A stretch of DNA of 64,000 nt from the NCBI GenBank assembly GCA_973895155.1, contig OZ316891.1:28396001-28460000 (forward strand). Reading direction: 5' to 3'. Both the position numbers and the translations under genes were made by a program. The DNA comes from Marsupella aquatica (lineage: Eukaryota > Marchantiophyta). Positions 21,820 to 33,152 of this stretch are shown piece after piece (the first letter of the stretch is position 1; each line of letters opens with the position of its first letter). Below the pieces are notes generated by a model. That model worked only from the letters and a program-made list of their open reading frames with translations. It made no database searches and was not told the origin of the DNA.

Positions 21820-24630
21820 GGTCAAATGATCTAATATGTGGTTCCTAATTAAAGCCATTGTGGGAGGCAACCACTGGAGGAGTTAATTTCTTTTCAGGGC
21901 TGAATTGAAATCGAACTGGATCAGTGAGGAGCAATCAGGTAGAGTACGTGCTATGAAATGAAACTGAGTTAGAGGCACTAGCTAACTGATGCCCACTAGT
22001 AGAAATATGTGACTTTGGAAGCCAATTAATGTGTGGAGGACACAATAGGGTGTCCATGTATATATCGTAGACATTAGGACCCAGCCTGCCAGGGACATTT
22101 TCAGATACAAATGTTGTAAGTTTAGCTTTATATATCAAGAAAAATTAAAGACCGGAGGCTTGTTGCTCGATAAGACAAATTAAGTTGTGTGCACAGATTT
22201 TTCGTTTTATGTACTAAGTAGGGTTTTCCGCTTGGTTCGTACTTTTCTGCATGGAAACCTCTTATTTGTTTTGAATTCCATTACTGGCCGTTTTGCAAGG
22301 TCTTTACGGACCCCATTAGAGGTTCCTTCCAAAATTCCTGGCACCATAGAGTGCCACGTCAGCAACAGCCGCAACAAACAAGAATGGTCATGTTTGCGCA
22401 ACGAATAAACTCCTCTCCATCTTGTTTACGTCGCTTTTCGTGTAATTTTATGGACGCCATGCCGTCAAAACATAATGTAAAAGTAATTAAAAGTTCATCC
22501 AAATCTATTGATACAAAGGGCGAGATTAAAAACATTCACCCATATTCTCTTTACTTAAATTTATAAATGTTTTTTTATAAAAGTAAATAGTGTTCAACGT
22601 AAACAGTAACCGTATTCCTGTGTAACTGCCGAAATAAAACCGTCAGAACAAAAGAAGCACATCAACATTTCGAAAGGGAGGAAGGCTTTTGATGAAAGTA
22701 ATGAAAAGAGGAAAGCTCGAAAGGAGTTTCGCCTCTTGAAGTGCAAAGTAAAGAGGAATGTTGGAGAAACAAAATCAAAAAAGATCAGAAGCCGAATGAA
22801 GAAAGGAAAAATGAGAACTGATCGAGGACAGAAAAGAGGCGCAGCACATCTTAATCAGAAACAAATAGATCGAGCAGAAAGAAGGAGAAGCAAAGAGAAT
22901 CGATAAGGACATTGACAAGATCGATAAGGACTGATCGACCTCAACTACTCTAGCAGATCACTGAAGCTCAACGTAGTAGTCCACTAATCGAATAAAAACA
23001 GGTGGGGGTCCACGAACTAATTCGACTTTGATTATAGAGATTGTTTAGCCCCCTTTAAATCAGATGATGTTGCTATGTTTTCCTGGTGAAACACTGAGTG
23101 TGCCAAAAATGCATAAATCCGAAAGTTCCCTCCAGGCTCAGCACAGGTGAGATCCCATCGATCAGATGAAGATATATACTGACTGTTAATGTTAATTTAT
23201 GTGTATGTTGACTGCATGTTCCAAGCCCAAATCAAACTTACTGATATAGATATTAGCATTAGACTTACATAGGATATTTATTAAAATTGAGTCGTTGAAA
23301 GAGTGACTGGTCTCGATCTGCAAGGCGTCACTTTAGTGTGCAGTTGGATTGATTATGTGGGTATAAGGAGATGACGGTCTTTCAACATTGTACTGGATGC
23401 TCTTATCCAAACTACAAAATTTTCATGGCTAACAACAAGTGATTAGAGATACAGTATGCTCGCCCTGGAACATGCTTGATTTTTGTGTCTTGTACTGATA
23501 TAAAAGTGGATAACATACTAAAGTAGAAATAGACTAAATTAAGTGTGACTGGGATAGAAGAAAATAAGTAGAGCACATGCAAAGAAAAACACATAATTAG
23601 TAAGTGACCAATGAAAAGTACAGTAAAACTCTATGAGAAACAGGTCCCTTGATCTATGCACTTATTCATTAAATGCATGTGATTGTCTTATTAATGACAC
23701 TCAATTCAATAAGAACCATAAACTTAGTAGAGAAAGTCAGGTCTCATAAACTTAGGGAGAAAGTATGGACCAGTTTTTTTTGTATGGCAAGGATCTACAT
23801 TTTTATACGGACTAAAAAGTTGGCTATATGAATAATTCAAAATTTGAAAAAACCTGGGTTTTTCACTTTTAAAAATATTTCTAAAGGTCATAGAAAAGGT
23901 TGTGTTCTTTTTTTTTACATATTTAAGATTAAAAAATATTCTTGAATTTTTTTTAATTTTAATTAATGGTGGTTTCATTTCCACAAAAATGACACAAAAC
24001 GTGCGACGAATGATAGGGTCATTTTATTGGTACAAAGAATATTCTATCTTTAGAGGGGTTAAAAATTTTGATTTTTTACATTTGAGGGGGTCCAAGGCCT
24101 AAAAACTTCACATGTGATGGGAGAGACATCCATATAGTGAGACCCTTCGGCCTGGAATAAAAAAAATGTGCTGTAAACCTGGGTTCCTCACTTCTTTTCT
24201 TCCAACCCATCACGCGCAGATAAATATAGGGTTTTTTTATTGGGTTTAGTGAAAGACTTTAAAATTTTTGTTGACTAACATTATGGTTGTTTTAATCCGG
24301 TTTTGAAAATTATAAGAATTAGAGGGTTTTCTAAAACCAAATTTGAAAACATTCCAAGAATATTCTATTAAGTTAGTGGTTAAAAGTTACTCAAAAAAAC
24401 TTTATTGACTTAAATTTTAGGGTGTTTATTCTGCCAAAACTTTGAGCCTGATATGAGACATGCCTTGGATTGAGGCCCCTGAGCTATAAAAAGGGGATTT
24501 GCATTGTCGAGTCTCAATTATTACGTCCTAAGCTTGTCCAAGCTTGATCATGTTCAGTCCCCTTCACAACTTGTTGATAACGTACATAGGACCGTCACAA
24601 TTGTAGCGGTATTCACTAATTTTTACTCAC
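21820..24630. other. Intergenic, AT-rich, no gene recognised
   Basis: Contains a purine-rich stretch at about 22640-22930 and AT-rich sequence at 23700-24450. Open frames are short and lack motifs. Confidence 0.35.
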
Positions 24631-24632
24631 TA

Positions 24633-25960
24633 ACTAGCTCAATACCCGTGCGTTGCACAAAAGATGTCGTCACGGCCAAGATGTCATTGAGAACAAAAGA
24701 GATCATGTCGGCCAAGAGGTTGTTGAGAAGAAAGATGTCGTGTTGCCCAAGATGTTGTTGAGAACAAAAGATGTCATGTCGGCCAAAATGTTGGTGATAA
24801 CAAAAGATGTCATGTCGGCCAAGAGGTCGTTCAGAACAAAAGATGTCGTGTCGACCAAGATGTCATGTCGGCCATGAATTGGTTGAGAAAAAAGATGTCG
24901 TGTCGACCAAGAGATTGTTGAGAAAAAATGTTGTATTAGCCAAGAGGTGATTGAGAAAATTGATGTTGTGTCGGCCAAGATCTCATTGATAAAAAAGACG
25001 GTGTATTGGCCAAGAAGTCATTGAGACAAAGGATGTCGTGTTGGCAAAGAAGTCATTGAGAAAAACTATGTCATGTTGGCCAAGACGTTGTTGAGAGAAA
25101 AGATGTTGTGTCGGGCAAGATGTCACTAAGAAAAAAGATGTTGTGTCGGGCAAGACATCACTAAGAAAAAAGATGTTGTGTCGGGCAAGACGTCACTAAG
25201 AAAAAAGATGTTGTGTCGGCCAAGACGTCATTGAGAAAACAGATGTTGTGTTGGCCAAGACGTCGTTGAGGAAAAATACCCGTGCATTGCACAAAAGATT
25301 TTGTGTCGCCCAAAATGTAAAAGATGTCATTATGTGAAAGATGGCGTTAAGAAAAAGTTGTCATTTTGCCAAACTAAGTTATTGTGAAGTAAATGATGTT
25401 ATAAGTAAAAAGGTGTTGTTTCACCCAATATGTCCTTAATATGTGAAAGATAGTTCAATACCCATGCGTTGCACAAAAGATGTTTTTAAGAAAAAATATG
25501 TTGTTTCGCCAAAGATGTTGTCAACAAAAAACGTGTCATGTTGCCAAAGATTTCGTTAAGAAAAAATATGTTGTGTTGCCAAAGATTTCGTTAAGAAAAA
25601 AGATGTCATGTTGCCAAAGACGTCATTAAGAAAAAAGATGTCATGTTGCCAAAGATGTCGTTAATATGTGAAAGATGTTGTGAAGTAAGAAGATGTCATT
25701 AAGAACTATGATGTCGTGTTGCCAAAGGTGTCATGAAGAAAAAATATTCTTATGTGAAAAATGTAGTGAAGTAAAAAGATGTCGATGCGCCAAAGATGTC
25801 TTTATGTCTAAGATGTCGTCAGGTAAAAGATGATGTTTCACCAAAGATGTTATTAAGTATTGTTTGTTAAGTACAAAATGGTCGATAAGTAAAGGATGTC
25901 GTTAGACAAAGATGTAAGTTGTGAAGTAAAAGATGTTCTTAAGTACAATTGAAAATATTG
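24633..25960. repeat. Minisatellite of ~35-45-bp AAAAGATGTCGTGT-CGGCCAAGA units, possible Helitron end at its left edge
   Basis: Some 30 diverged units with the pattern TTGAGAAAAAAGATG, TYGTGTYGGCCAAGA. Toward the right they decay into AAAGATGTCRTTAAG and AAAGATGTTGTGAAG forms. The phrase ATACCC(G/A)TGCGTTGCACAAAAGAT recurs at 24643, about 25278 and about 25452. At the left edge, the minus strand reads a small GTGCAACGCAC hairpin then GGGTATTGAG and CTAGT followed by T, which resembles a Helitron 3' terminus. Open frames here come from the repeat. Confidence 0.6.
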
Positions 25961-25989
25961 CTAGTAAACCATGTTAAGTTAAGTAAAAA

Positions 25990-26560
25990 AGTTGTTAAGT
26001 TGTTGCCACTTTTTTGCCACCCCTTGCATCCTGAAGCCCCATTGATAACCCCAAAGTTTTTGTTACATATTAAGCTTTTTGCTGAAAGTTACTATCATTG
26101 GCCACTTACTTAAAACTTCTTACTTAAAGTCGCCGCAATAGCTTAATTGGCGTTGTGTGCCCCGATGTCGAGACCCCTTAGGGTAACGACGCTGCTTGGT
26201 TGACTTTTCAATGGCCCTTTCCCTGCACTTGCATATATCTTGGAACCTCATCGGTAACCCCAATTTTTTGGTTACTTTAAGCTTAGTTTGATTAAAGTTG
26301 TCTACAACCGCTTTCTTGGCTTTGGCCGCCCCAACGCCAATTCCCCTTGAGGCAACGACACGACTCAGCCCACTTTTCAACAAAACAATTTGCCTACCCC
26401 TTGCATGGAACCCCTTTGGTAACCTCATCCAAGTTTACTCGGCTCCTTAGTCGCCAATACCATGCCCCCTTGGGATAGTGGTGTGGTTTGCAACACTTTC
26501 CAATATTGGAGGACCTGCCACCCCCATACCAACTTTGGTCCAGATATTTTGGCCCCCACC
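25990..26560. repeat. Three diverged ~175-195-bp repeats
   Basis: Units start near 26026, 26223 and 26398 and share CTTGCAT, GGTAACCCC, TTGGTTAC, a TTAAAGTTG-like middle and ACGACRCGAC-type text. The minus-strand open frame 26120-26428 spans two units and is not a convincing gene. Confidence 0.5.
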
Positions 26561-26639
26561 CCATGCCTCTTCCAGTGGTAAACAAAGTGGCAAGACATAA
26601 CAACAACTGAGGGGTTGTTGGGGAGTTGGAACCCGGGGC

Positions 26640-28924
26640 AAGATTGAGTTAGGGTTGGAGATGGGACTTTGGGGTCCCGGGTTTAAAACATTAATTTTTT
26701 GTTTTTAGCCAATGTGGCAAATGTCAGCCTCTCAAAGGTAGGAGATGCTAGGAGTATTCTTCCACAATTTTTCTTGAATTATATCCTATTCGTCAGATAT
26801 CCCTAGATTTACATATAACCGTTAGATTTTGGCAAATGAGGTCCATGATTTGGTGGGAGAGTGGCCAATGGTATGCAAAAAATCTAGCAAGTTTTTGGCA
26901 AAAGTGGCGGAAAAAGTGGTGAACACATTTGGGGAGGTAGAATTTGGCAAAAGCTTCCACCAAAAAAATACGAGGTATATGCTTGATGGGCCCTCTACGG
27001 AACCTTTTCTTACCTGATGGGCCCCCTCTTAATGATTTGTACTCACTGTTCTTGTGAGGGCCAAACTCTGCAGTTTACCACAACGTAACTTAACGTTGTA
27101 CACTGCGTGGTCGCGTCCAGTCCTCCGTGGTCCGCGCCGTAGTTACCATGATCCCAACTAAGTGTCCAACGCAGTCAACACCACGGTTGTAAATACGGTG
27201 TGGGCGGGTTTACATTTGAATACATATTATATTATGTATTTGGTTGTTTTGGGGGGTTTAGGGTTCCCTACCGCTAAACCCCAACAATCGTTGGTCTATG
27301 TTGTTTGGAGAGAAGAGAAGCTCTCGGGTTTTGTTGATCTGTTGGCCATGCTCGGGCGGGTGCTCGGGTTCAATCGATGCTCGACTTTTGTGGATGTCGC
27401 TGCTTGTTGATGATCGGGTTTGTTGATGATTGGGTTTGTTGATGGTCGGGTTCGGTAGGAGAAGACTGTTGCAGCACGTTGCATTTTTTGTTGGGAGCAT
27501 GGGCATAAGCAAAGCGCGGGGTCCAATCTGGTTGCAGAGCAGCAGCCACTAAATGCGACATTCCCCACCTGGACGACGTTCCCCACCTCTCAAACTGGCT
27601 ACCCAATGTGTTTGTAATTTTTGTCTTGTTGCATTGAGTCAATCTAATTGCCGATGGTCCAAACATTATCATTTCAGAGTACCAGAAATGAATGTAGCCC
27701 TGTTTTCACTGGTGATGACTATAGATTGGCCTCTATAAATTATTTGTGCAAACTTGCATTGCTGTTTGACCCCCTCAGTGCTGTGGCAAAGAACAGCAGC
27801 GAGCTGTCAGAACCGCTCTTTGAGGTTTGAGGTTTCGCGAGAGCCAAATGTGACCCTGTGACTCTGTGAGGTTGCAACCATTCCAACTCCCAGGGGTCCC
27901 GTACATGATTCATCGATGCGCGAGAGATTCAAGGGCATTTTGCTTTGAAGCAACGAGCCAGGCAAGCTGAAGGTTGGACGTTCTCCTATACTTAAGTTTG
28001 GCTTGCATTGCTTTATTTTTGGTAGTTGAAGAATAGTTGAAAGACGTAGCAGACGAGAATGAACTAATGTCCCGTAGAGAGATCGGTAGTGTTTGTTGGT
28101 GGGAGACAAAAGAGGGTTTTGGAAGAGAGGCGGGTGAGGAAGAACTGGACTGTTACATTGATCTTAGGCGGCCATCGGGAGGCCAGAAATTCGCGTTACC
28201 TCTCGCTGTAGTGTTGGTGCATGATAGTTGCTTCTCGTTGTTCTCTCTTTTCCTCTCACTCAGTCTTTAAGAGTGCTCTTTCAACCCATCAATTCGTTTG
28301 CAACGACAGTCCCCCAGGTTGAATGATTTTGTAAAAGTTCCTGAATCTTCGTCTGTCTCCTTCAAGTTGTTCGCAACTAGGTCAAAGCATTTTCTAAAGC
28401 TCTCTAAAATAAATTGTAGTTCTACTCGCACTGTCTCGTTTCGTTTGCTACTAGATTTGGTTTAATCATTAGTCAATTGTTGGCAGAGAATTCTTAGTTT
28501 TACAAGCACTCTCTATGCACAGGCATTGCAAACATTCCATGATCTGCCCCCAGTTTGATGCAAACCAAATTTTTGCAATGACGACTTCTGTAGTTCATGG
28601 CTTTTGTAGTTCACTTCACCTCCCGTGCGGGAATCGGGACTCTCAATTATCATACTCTAAGAAGCGCGCACCTGGAAAATAAAACTTGACGCCTGGTTTC
28701 TTCCCTTGTTCCGTGTGATTATCATCATCTCCTAGGTCACTCTTTGTGTAGGGTGAAGTTTTCTTTGGAGCTTTTGATGCTGCTATATTTCCTGTGTATG
28801 TTGGTATGTCTTTTTAATTTCTTGCGTGTCATTCTAGGTGTGGAGTGGCAGTTGAAGACCACAGACGAGGGTTGGGTGAGATCTTGAGCCCAACCAAGGC
28901 TGCTTTGTAGTCTTCACAGTTGCT
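26640..28924. other. Intergenic, with two dispersed repeats and the 5' flank of the next gene
   Basis: 26870-26970 resembles, inverted, the repeat at 5695-5870. 26975-27030 (ATGCTTGATGGGCC, TACGGAACC, TTACCTGATGGGCC) matches 53850-53940 on the opposite strand. Near 27405-27460 a GGGTTTGTTGATGAT unit is repeated three times. No gene is recognised; 28700-28924 should be promoter and 5' UTR of the gene at 28925. Confidence 0.4.
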
Positions 28925-31900
28925 ATGGCGCCACAGGGCACTAATAACTCCATAGCCAAGGAAGATGTCCACTTCCGTCACCATGTTGATGGTAAGGGCA
29001 AACACAACTGGTTCTGCATAGTTGGGACCCATAAGCCCCGCTCCTATCCATCTTTCAAGGCATTCCAGACCCATATGTATATTGCCCACAACCTGCAGTT
29101 GCCAGCTGCACTGTTGGAGCCGGGCCTGCCTTGGTTGGCTTCAAGATTTGAACTCTCAGCTCGTGTAGACAAGAACCGCAAGCCGGGTCGGATTGCTGCT
29201 GTGAAGGAGCCTAATGAAGCAACATGGACGCGCCTAAGGTCTACCGTTCAGCTGCGATGGAAGCAATCCAAGTCTAGGAGGATTCAAGCTATGTTGAAGA
29301 AGAAATATCTGGTTGTTGGAGAGGAGCCCACTGTTCCAACAAAAATGCTTCTCGTTCGGGTTATCAAAGCTGCACACATTCATCCCATGTGCAACCAGGG
29401 TTGGTCCTGTTTGCTAAATGATTCTATGTTTGAGATGTTGGAATTTCTGGAGTCTGCTGGCACTTCTCCTATTGTGTTTGGATGGATTGAGCTTATCAAA
29501 CAGATGCCCATTGTGCTGCCAAGGGATAAAAAACTGGTAGCTTTAAAAATGGACAGTGCCATGCTACAATGTTGTTTCCCTCAGTTGCATGTGGAGGTGC
29601 AACCTCCCCATCTTCTGCACATTGAGGAGGTTTGGGAGAACCTCATTGGTCAGGCAGTGGAATACTTGAAGCAGAAAAGGGCACTGCTAAAGTGGAAGAT
29701 TGCGCCCAAGCTAGTAGATTTCAAAGCTGCTGCTGCTGACTACAGGGAATGGAAGCGAGACCAGAAGCCCACAATGCTTGCAAAGTCTACTGCAAATCTC
29801 ATCCAAGAATACAAGAGGAGGGGCATGACAGTTCGAAGTGCTCGGGAGGCGGTAAGTCTAGGCTCCATGAATTCTTTGTTTTGTAATGTATGCCTGTGCC
29901 ATGTGAGATTCATAGTGCTATGTTATTGTGTAGGCTGGAGTCTCAGAGGTGTGGTAGGACACCTCTGATGAGAGTGATTATGAGATTGGCCCTGCAAAGT
30001 GGGGTTTGCTGTGTGAGGAAAGTGATGAAGAGGGACCCAAGGAAGAACCACAGGAACCTGCAGCAGCGGAAGACCCGGAAGAAACAATGGCGGGGGATGA
30101 AGAGGATGGACCTCATGAATCAGTTCATGGGGATGACGAGCCAGCATAGGACCAAGCACAGCAAGAAGCCCAAGGGGAGGATGAGGTAGCAGAGAACCCA
30201 CCAGAGGACCGACCACAGGAAGAAGAGATAGGGGAGGAGGAGGTACCAGAGAACACACCAGAGGAACAACCACAGCAAGAAGAGATAGGGGAGGAGGAGG
30301 TACCAGAGAACACACCAGAGGAACAACCACAGCAAGAAGAGATAGGGAAGGAGGAGGTACCAGAGAACACACCAGAGGACCAACCACAGCAAGAAGCCCA
30401 AGGGATGGAGGAGGTACCAGCTCCTATTGAGGACTGTCTATGTGAAGAGGCATTTCAAGTTCCTATCCATCCAGAGATCCCCCTCAGCTTTCAACAGAAT
30501 GCACATGTGTTGGAGCCTCCCACCGACGTCTGGAACTCATTTTCTGACCTCTTTGGGCCCCAATTACTTTGGTTAGCCTACATCTAGAATTGCTTTGCAC
30601 GTTGAAGACATGATCCTTCTTGTCTTTTAAGTTTGCTGTGCATTTGTTTCATTGTAGGGAGGAATGGGTGTATCCCTGGACATCCCAGATAGTCCAGCAC
30701 CAGCAAAACTCCAGGTCTACTGTGTAGCGCCAACCAAGCCCTCCAAGGTCTGGAATAGATCTGCCCCCAATTCCCTTGCTGTTTCCGTGTCTTGAATTGC
30801 TTTGCAGGTTGGAGACGAGAACCATGATGTCTTTCAAGTCACCATTCATTTTTTTTCTTGTAGCGACGAAGGAGGGGGGCATTGTTGGAGATCCCAGCAC
30901 TAGCAGCAGCACCGCCCCCTGCAGCGCCAACCAACCCCTCCAAGGTCTGGATTGGATCTGCCCCCAATTCCCTTGTTGTATACGCATCTTGAATTGCTCT
31001 GCAGGTTGGAGACGATAACCACAATGTCTTCCTGTTCACATTAGATCTTTTTTTGTGTAGGGACGAATAAGGAGGGGGGCATTGTTGGAGAGCATAGCAG
31101 CACCGCCCCCTGCATCACCAACCAACCCCTCCAAGGTCTAGAATGGATCTGCCCCCAATTCCCTTGCTGTATACGCGTCTTGAATTGCTTTGCAGGTTGG
31201 AGACAATAACCACGATGTCTTCTTGTTCACATAATTAGATCTTTTTTTTGTGTAGGGACGAATAAGGAGGGGGGCATTGTTGGAGAGCATAGCAGCACCG
31301 CCCCCTGCACCGCCAACCAACCCCTCCAAGGTCTGGAATGGATCTGCCCCCAATTCCCTTGCTATATACGCATCTTGAATTGCTCTGCAGGTTGGAGACG
31401 ATAACCACGATGTCTTCCTGTTCACATTAGATCTTTTTTTGTGTAGGGACGAATAAGGAGGGGGGCATTGTTGGAGAGCAGAGCAGCAGCAGCAGCAGCA
31501 GCAGCACCGCCCCCTGCACCGCCAACCAACCCCTCCAAGGTCTGGAATGGATCTGCCCCCAATTCCCTTGCTCTATTCGTGGTTTCGCTTTGCAGGTTCA
31601 GGACGTTAACCTCCACTGCCTTTGCATGTTTGTTTGGATTGTAGGGAGGCAGGGCAAGGGGAAGAGAAAGGGTATCTGGGGTATCAGTGCATGAGCTCCC
31701 TACAGCTACTCCACCACCTGCCCCTACACCAGCACCTGCACCAATGGGCTCCCAGGTATGCCACATTTCTATCATCAATGTTTTGCTGGTCAAACGCCTT
31801 AAGTTTTGTAATGTCAATATAGAGTTTGCAACATCTTCTGATGTTTGTTTGGATTGTATGGACTACAGAGAGAAACTACACTGGCCTTAGGACCTGTTCA

Positions 31901-32282
31901 AGCCTCTAAGAAGAGGAAACCGGTCTCAAAATCGCACCAGGGTCAGGCTATTAAGATAGTTCCTCTACTCGCAGTTGATCCGACTACCAATGTTGTGTTT
32001 CTGAACCCTGAAGATGATGACCTAGCAGTGCAAGACAGTGTCATACAAAAGCAGAAGCGGCATAAGAGCGTGGCAAGTAGAGGGAGGGGCCGAGGCAGAG
32101 GAAGAGGGGGACCATCTCATGTCACGAGTCCCTTGGATGATATTCCAATAGATGATGGTTACACTTTAGACACGTTTATGCTTTCAGAAATACTTCAGAT
32201 TGACTCCCAAGTCACTTCTTCTCATGATACTTTCAGGCAGAGTATCAACCAGCTGCTGCACCCTTCCCAATTTACCAGTTGA
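28925..32282 (+). CDS. Uncharacterised multi-exon protein with repeated exons; one in-frame stop
   Basis: I do not recognise the family. Exon 1 (28925-29851, 309 aa, phase 0) has a possible degenerate zinc-finger-like start (WFCIVGTHK to FQTHMYIAH), a basic middle and a Trp/Lys-rich end. Exon 2 starts at 29958 (DTSDESDYEIGPAKW) and is acidic. TAG at 30147 interrupts it, yet the frame continues through four EVPENTPEEQPQQEEIGEE-type repeats to about 30571. Five homologous exon cassettes follow: 30658-30747, 30864-30944, 31061-31135, 31256-31330 and 31447-31539. Then come an exon with ELPTATPPPAPTPAP and a last exon (about 31870-32282) with an RGRGRGRGRGG tract, which suggests nucleic-acid binding. 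The phase at the exon 2 to cassette junction does not fit simply, so the real model may differ or the gene may be two genes or decayed. Confidence 0.55.
30195..30410 (+). repeat. 60-bp coding tandem repeat
   Basis: About four units around GAGGTACCAGAGAACACACC and AGGAACAACCACAGCAAGAA. The period is a multiple of three and encodes an acidic Pro/Gln/Glu repeat. Minus-strand open frames over it are artefacts. Confidence 0.8.
30658..31560 (+). repeat. Five tandem exon-plus-intron cassettes of ~190-205 bp
   Basis: Each cassette has a polypyrimidine tract ending TTGTAG or GTGTAG, a 75-93-nt exon ending CCCTCCAAG, and an intron starting GTCTGG or GTCTAG and containing GGATCTGCCCCCAATTCCCT and GCAGGTTGGAGACGA. 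Exon lengths 90, 81, 75, 75 and 93 are all multiples of three. The typical peptide is GRIRRGALLES followed by PPPA and PTNPSK. The fifth exon carries an expanded AGC run coding for poly-Ala. Confidence 0.8.
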
Positions 32283-32830
32283 CTTCCACACCCTTCCCCA
32301 TTTTCAGTGGTATCGTCATGGGTACTTCATGAGCTCCCAACAGTGGTAGTCAGTGCGTATATATGTAGGTTGATTGAAAATGAAGGGTTTCCATATAAAT
32401 GGGTCCTCATAACTTGTACAGACATTTCCTTCAGTAAATTTTTCACCTTACAAGGTTGTGTTTGAAATTATTGTCCATAATTGATTACCAATGACACCTC
32501 ATGTCTGTTTGGATACAATGCATGCTAAAGCTAGCTAGTCTCGTTCAAATGGTAAGCAGGGGCCAACTCCGTTCAACCTGGTCACAAAGTGGAGTTCCTT
32601 ACTATTATAACAATCATTCCAGTCTGCTTCTGTGAAGTTTAGAATGCAAAAGATGACACGCATCTTGTCTTCCGCACTCACAAATGGCCAAAAAAAGAGG
32701 ACACTTGGAAACTTTCGGGGCAAACCTGTAGACGACATGATCTTGTCTTCATTCCACTTACAAATAATGTGAAAGACCGGGTGGGGGCGGACAGCTAGAA
32801 GAAGGGTACCCGGGTTCCTAATTACACACT
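32283..32830. other. Intergenic, with two hairpin-type motifs at the edge of the putative transposon
   Basis: Contains GATGACACGCATCTTGTCTTC (32652-32672) and GACGACATGATCTTGTCTTC (32731-32750), imperfect members of the GAAGACA/TGTCTTC hairpin family. The second is followed by a GACCGGGTG...GAAGGG block that recurs right of the transposon at about 41017. Confidence 0.5.
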
Positions 32831-32863
32831 TAACAAGAAGCCTTAAGGGATGAGTCCAAAGCC
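32831..32863 (+). repeat. Left inverted repeat of the candidate transposon
   Basis: Its 16-bp perfect core pairs with 40942-40957, with further imperfect pairing inward. The T-A at 32831-32832 may be the target duplication. Confidence 0.6.
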
Positions 32864-33152
32864 TTATTTCTCTTTTCAAAATCTTCATGATATTAAAAAA
32901 TGTATACCAAAAAACCACCAAAAAATGGTATGTATTTTCCAAACTAGACTCAAGAGAATTTTACCACCAAAATCTAAGCATATCTTATATGATATTCTCA
33001 CAATTGTATAAACCTTGAAATATGCACTTTATAAAAGTAATCAAAATCAAACTCATCGATCAGAGTTTAAGTCAAACTCAAAGTTTTACAAAATATAACC
33101 CAACTTAAGCCCAAGTGGTTTCAAATGCTACGAGTCCCTCTATTTATCTAGT

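Noticed and set aside
24504-24978. Open frames with repeated KDVMSAK-type peptides
   Set aside because: Produced by the minisatellite on both strands; not a protein-coding repeat.
29923-30401. Long minus-strand frames with LLPYLFLLWLFLW-type repeats
   Set aside because: Antisense of the 60-bp coding repeat of the plus-strand gene. The hydrophobicity is a by-product of the Glu/Pro-rich sense strand.
31138-31817. Minus-strand frames over the exon cassettes
   Set aside because: Splice signals and exon symmetry support the plus strand; these are shadows.
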